7,483 bases of DNA from Candidatus Gastranaerophilales bacterium (GTDB lineage Bacteria > Cyanobacteriota > Vampirovibrionia > Gastranaerophilales > Gastranaerophilaceae). The stretch covers positions 1 to 7,483 of the forward strand of contig CALUVK010000069.1 of the NCBI GenBank assembly GCA_944324205.1, written 5' to 3'. The position numbers were made by a program, and so were the translations under genes. Below, piece by piece: positions 5,890 to 7,483 of this stretch. Position 1 is the stretch's first letter; every line of letters starts with the position of its first letter. Below the pieces are notes generated by a model, which was given only the letters and a program-made list of their open reading frames with translations, did not search any database and was not told the DNA's origin.

Positions 5890-5936
5890 ATAATACTCTT
5901 TTTTTTGATACTAACACAAACCAACCTTCGGTGCAA
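5890..5936 (-). promoter_or_regulatory. Promoter region for efp (possibly efp-accB-accC)
   Basis: Two overlapping minus-strand candidates are visible. One is TTGCAC (5936-5931), a 17-base spacer and TAGTAT (5913-5908), which would give a leader of about 30 bases. The other is TTGTGT (5919-5914), an 18-base spacer and TATTAT (5895-5890), with a leader of only about a dozen bases. An eight-base A-run lies between the two -10 candidates. The strong pgk terminator just upstream means this region should hold a promoter; which pair is used cannot be decided. Confidence 0.5.
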
Positions 5937-5976
5937 CGGGTAAGATTAATGACCTGAAAAATAAAGAAGTACGAAC

Positions 5977-6018
5977 AAAATAGGAGGGGGCGGATGCTTT
6001 AGCATCCGCCCCCTCCTA
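5977..6018 (-). terminator. Strong GC-rich intrinsic terminator of pgk
   Basis: A perfect 18-base inverted repeat (5981-5998 with 6001-6018; arms TAGGAGGGGGCGGATGCT and its complement) closes on a tight loop at 5999-6000, or a four-base loop with one fewer pair. On the minus strand it is followed by TTTTGTT (5980-5974). It begins 14 bases past the pgk stop. The stem is much richer in G+C than anything around it. The T-tract is short, but the stem is very stable. Confidence 0.88.
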
Positions 6019-6032
6019 AATATTATAAAATT

Positions 6033-7229
6033 TTATTTATCATCCAATGCTGCAACACCCGGAAGAACTTTACCTTCAATAAATTCTAAGGAAGCTCCGC
6101 CGCCTGTAGAAACATGGGTGAAGTCTTCTGCCTTGCAGAATTTTTTAGCTGCAGAGACAGAATCGCCGCCTCCGATTACAGAAGTTGCACCGTTCTTTGT
6201 AGCTTCTACAATTGCTTCAAGAACTGCTTTTGTTCCCTCTGCGAACTTAGGATTTTCAAAAGCGCCTACGGGGCCGTTCATAAGAATTGTTTTTGATGAT
6301 TTGATAACATCAGCAAAAGCTTTTCTTGAATCTGGGCCAGCATCAACTCCTTCAAACCCATCAGGAATTTCGTTTATATTAACAAATTTGTTTGTTCCGT
6401 TGCCAGAGAAATCATCTGTTACAAGAACATCTGTTGCCATTACTAATTTTACGCCTTTTTCTTGAGCTTTCTTTTCAATAGCTTTAGCAACATCTAATTG
6501 ATCATCTTCGCAAATTGAGTTACCGATTTTACCGCCGTTAGCTTTTACAAATGTATAAGCCATACCGCCGCCAATAATCATATTATCAACCTTATCAAGA
6601 AGATTTTCTAACACACCAATTTTAGAAGAAACTTTAGCACCGCCTACAACTGCAGTGAAAGGTCTTTCAGGGTTATCAAGAGCTTGAGATAAGCATCTAA
6701 TTTCTTTTTCCATCAACAAGCCTGATACAGCAGGTTTAAGAATTTTAGCTAATTTTGCAGTTGAAGTATGGTTTCTGTGAGCAGCACCGAATGCGTCGTT
6801 TACGTAGAAATCGCCTAATTTTGCTAACTCTTGGGCAAAAGTCATATCATCATCTTTAGCTTCTTCTGCTTTATAGAAACGAATGTTTTCCAATAATGCG
6901 ATTTGACCGTCAGTAAGCTTTTCTACATAAGGTTTAGCTTCTTCAACAGACGGAATAAATACGATTTCTTCACCAAAAACTTTAGCCATATATTTAGCAA
7001 CCGGTTCTAGTGAAAATTCCATGTTTCTTTCGCCTTTTGGTCTGCCAAGGTGAGCCATAAGAACAATTTTAGCACCTTTATCTTTTAAATATTTTACTGT
7101 AGGAACGATAGCCTGAATACGGGTATCATCTGTAACATTTTTGTTTTCATCTAAAGGAACATTAACATCGACTCTTACAAGAGCTGTTTTGCCTTTGATG
7201 TCGCCTAAATCTTTGATTGATTTTTTCAT
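6033..7229 (-). CDS. pgk: Phosphoglycerate kinase
   Basis: The enzyme interconverts 1,3-bisphosphoglycerate + ADP and 3-phosphoglycerate + ATP in glycolysis and gluconeogenesis, as a cytoplasmic monomer. The 398-residue length is standard. N-domain substrate-binding motifs are RVDVNVPL (19-26), DDTRI (34-38) and HLGRPKG (60-66), with ENIRF (114-118), NDAFGAAHR (144-152) and the GGAKVSSK hinge region (196-203). C-domain nucleotide-binding motifs are NGPVGAFE (318-325), GGGDS (353-357) and STGGGAS (374-380). The ATG at 7229-7227 is preceded by an AGGA core (7241-7238) with eight bases between. It appears monocistronic, with its own promoter upstream and a strong terminator downstream. No gap gene is adjacent within the window, although the gap-pgk pair is common elsewhere. 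Confidence 0.98.
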   Translation of the reverse strand: MKKSIKDLGDIKGKTALVRVDVNVPLDENKNVTDDTRIQAIVPTVKYLKDKGAKIVLMAHLGRPKGERNMEFSLEPVAKYMAKVFGEEIVFIPSVEEAKPYVEKLTDGQIALLENIRFYKAEEAKDDDMTFAQELAKLGDFYVNDAFGAAHRNHTSTAKLAKILKPAVSGLLMEKEIRCLSQALDNPERPFTAVVGGAKVSSKIGVLENLLDKVDNMIIGGGMAYTFVKANGGKIGNSICEDDQLDVAKAIEKKAQEKGVKLVMATDVLVTDDFSGNGTNKFVNINEIPDGFEGVDAGPDSRKAFADVIKSSKTILMNGPVGAFENPKFAEGTKAVLEAIVEATKNGATSVIGGGDSVSAAKKFCKAEDFTHVSTGGGASLEFIEGKVLPGVAALDDK

Positions 7230-7258
7230 AGTCTCTTTCCTTTCTTATTTGCATGATA

Positions 7259-7287
7259 ATTATAATCAAAACAAAAAACTCCTGCAA
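7259..7287 (-). promoter_or_regulatory. Sigma-70-type promoter of pgk
   Basis: On the minus strand TTGCAG (7287-7282, 3 of 6 to TTGACA) is followed after exactly 17 bases by a perfect TATAAT (7264-7259). Transcription would start near 7252, leaving a leader of about 22 bases that contains the ribosome binding site. No operator-like repeat overlaps it. Confidence 0.65.
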
Positions 7288-7483
7288 ATCACTGCGAGGG
7301 ATAAATATAATTCAGTCTATTGTATCCAAGCAGTAAAACTCTCCCAAAACCCACCATCCTCGAACCTCTGAATGACGGGAAAACTGGATTGTGTCACTTC
7401 AAAACATACCATTATCCAGAATTTCCAATCTTGCCGTCATCCATAGACTCCCAACGTACTGTCATCCAGAGGGCGGAGGGGGT
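7288..7483. repeat. Gene-free tail with eroded dispersed repeats, running off the window
   Basis: No coding frame with family resemblance is seen here. CCTCTGAATGACGG (7365-7378) and CTGTCATCCAGAGG (7459-7472) are inverted relatives of each other (12 of 14). The word (G/A)T(C/T)ATCCA recurs at 7411, 7436 and 7461, exactly 25 bases apart. ACTGCGAGG (7291-7299) and GGATTGTGTCACTTC (7386-7400) resemble, from memory, the ends of short dispersed repeats of the type TCATTGCGAGG...GGATTGCTTCGTCAC found in many bacterial genomes. The end is G-rich (7471-7483) and cut by the window edge, so the full extent is unknown. Confidence 0.45.

Noticed and set aside
5922..5940. Short hairpin around CCTTCGG upstream of efp as a regulatory RNA structure
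   Set aside because: The stem is only about three pairs, and the site probably lies upstream of the efp transcription start.
7141..7371. Plus-strand 76-codon frame spanning the start of pgk
   Set aside because: Half is antisense to pgk and the rest crosses its promoter; there is no ribosome binding site or recognisable motif.

Overview
The window looks like a chromosomal segment of an A/T-rich bacterium. It carries housekeeping genes with good Shine-Dalgarno sites (AAGGAG, GAGG) and sigma-70-type promoters. The run efp, accB, accC on one strand is informative: efp next to accB is familiar from cyanobacteria and also occurs near accBC in Firmicutes. With the low G+C and the protein flavour, a non-photosynthetic cyanobacterial relative (Vampirovibrionia/Melainabacteria, e.g. 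Gastranaerophilales) is my best guess. A Firmicute is not excluded, and the guess is inference only.

Layout. Bases 1-810 (+) are the 3' part of uvrB. A strong extended -10 promoter (854-883) then drives a membrane-bound polyprenyl-phosphate sugar-1-phosphate transferase (922-2268, +), the likely first enzyme of a surface polysaccharide pathway. It converges, with only five bases between stop codons, on a 209-residue gene (2274-2903, -). That product resembles the cytoplasmic domain of the type III export gate protein FlhA/SctV without its membrane half. Upstream of it, on the same strand, come an intrinsic terminator (2936-2972), accC (3044-4396), accB (4731-5189) and efp (5313-5870). A very strong GC-rich terminator (5977-6018) ends pgk (6033-7229, -), which has its own promoter (7259-7287). 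Bases 7288-7483 hold no gene, only what looks like eroded dispersed repeats.

Functionally, accB and accC make the biotin carrier and biotin carboxylase of acetyl-CoA carboxylase (fatty acid synthesis), efp rescues ribosomes at polyproline, and pgk is glycolytic. None of these is accessory.

The unusual content lies elsewhere. First, there is the stand-alone FlhA-C-like protein, with no flagellar or secretion genes visible around it. Second, a repeat family sits directly behind the stop codons of efp, accB and (in degraded form) accC. It is built from an 8-base word (GTTTAGAA-like) nested in a 64-base unit; between accB and accC the unit is repeated four times in tandem and closed by an inverted arm. 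Behind efp the repeat even contains the stop codon. Nothing in the window looks like a complete mobile element, CRISPR array, tRNA or rRNA.
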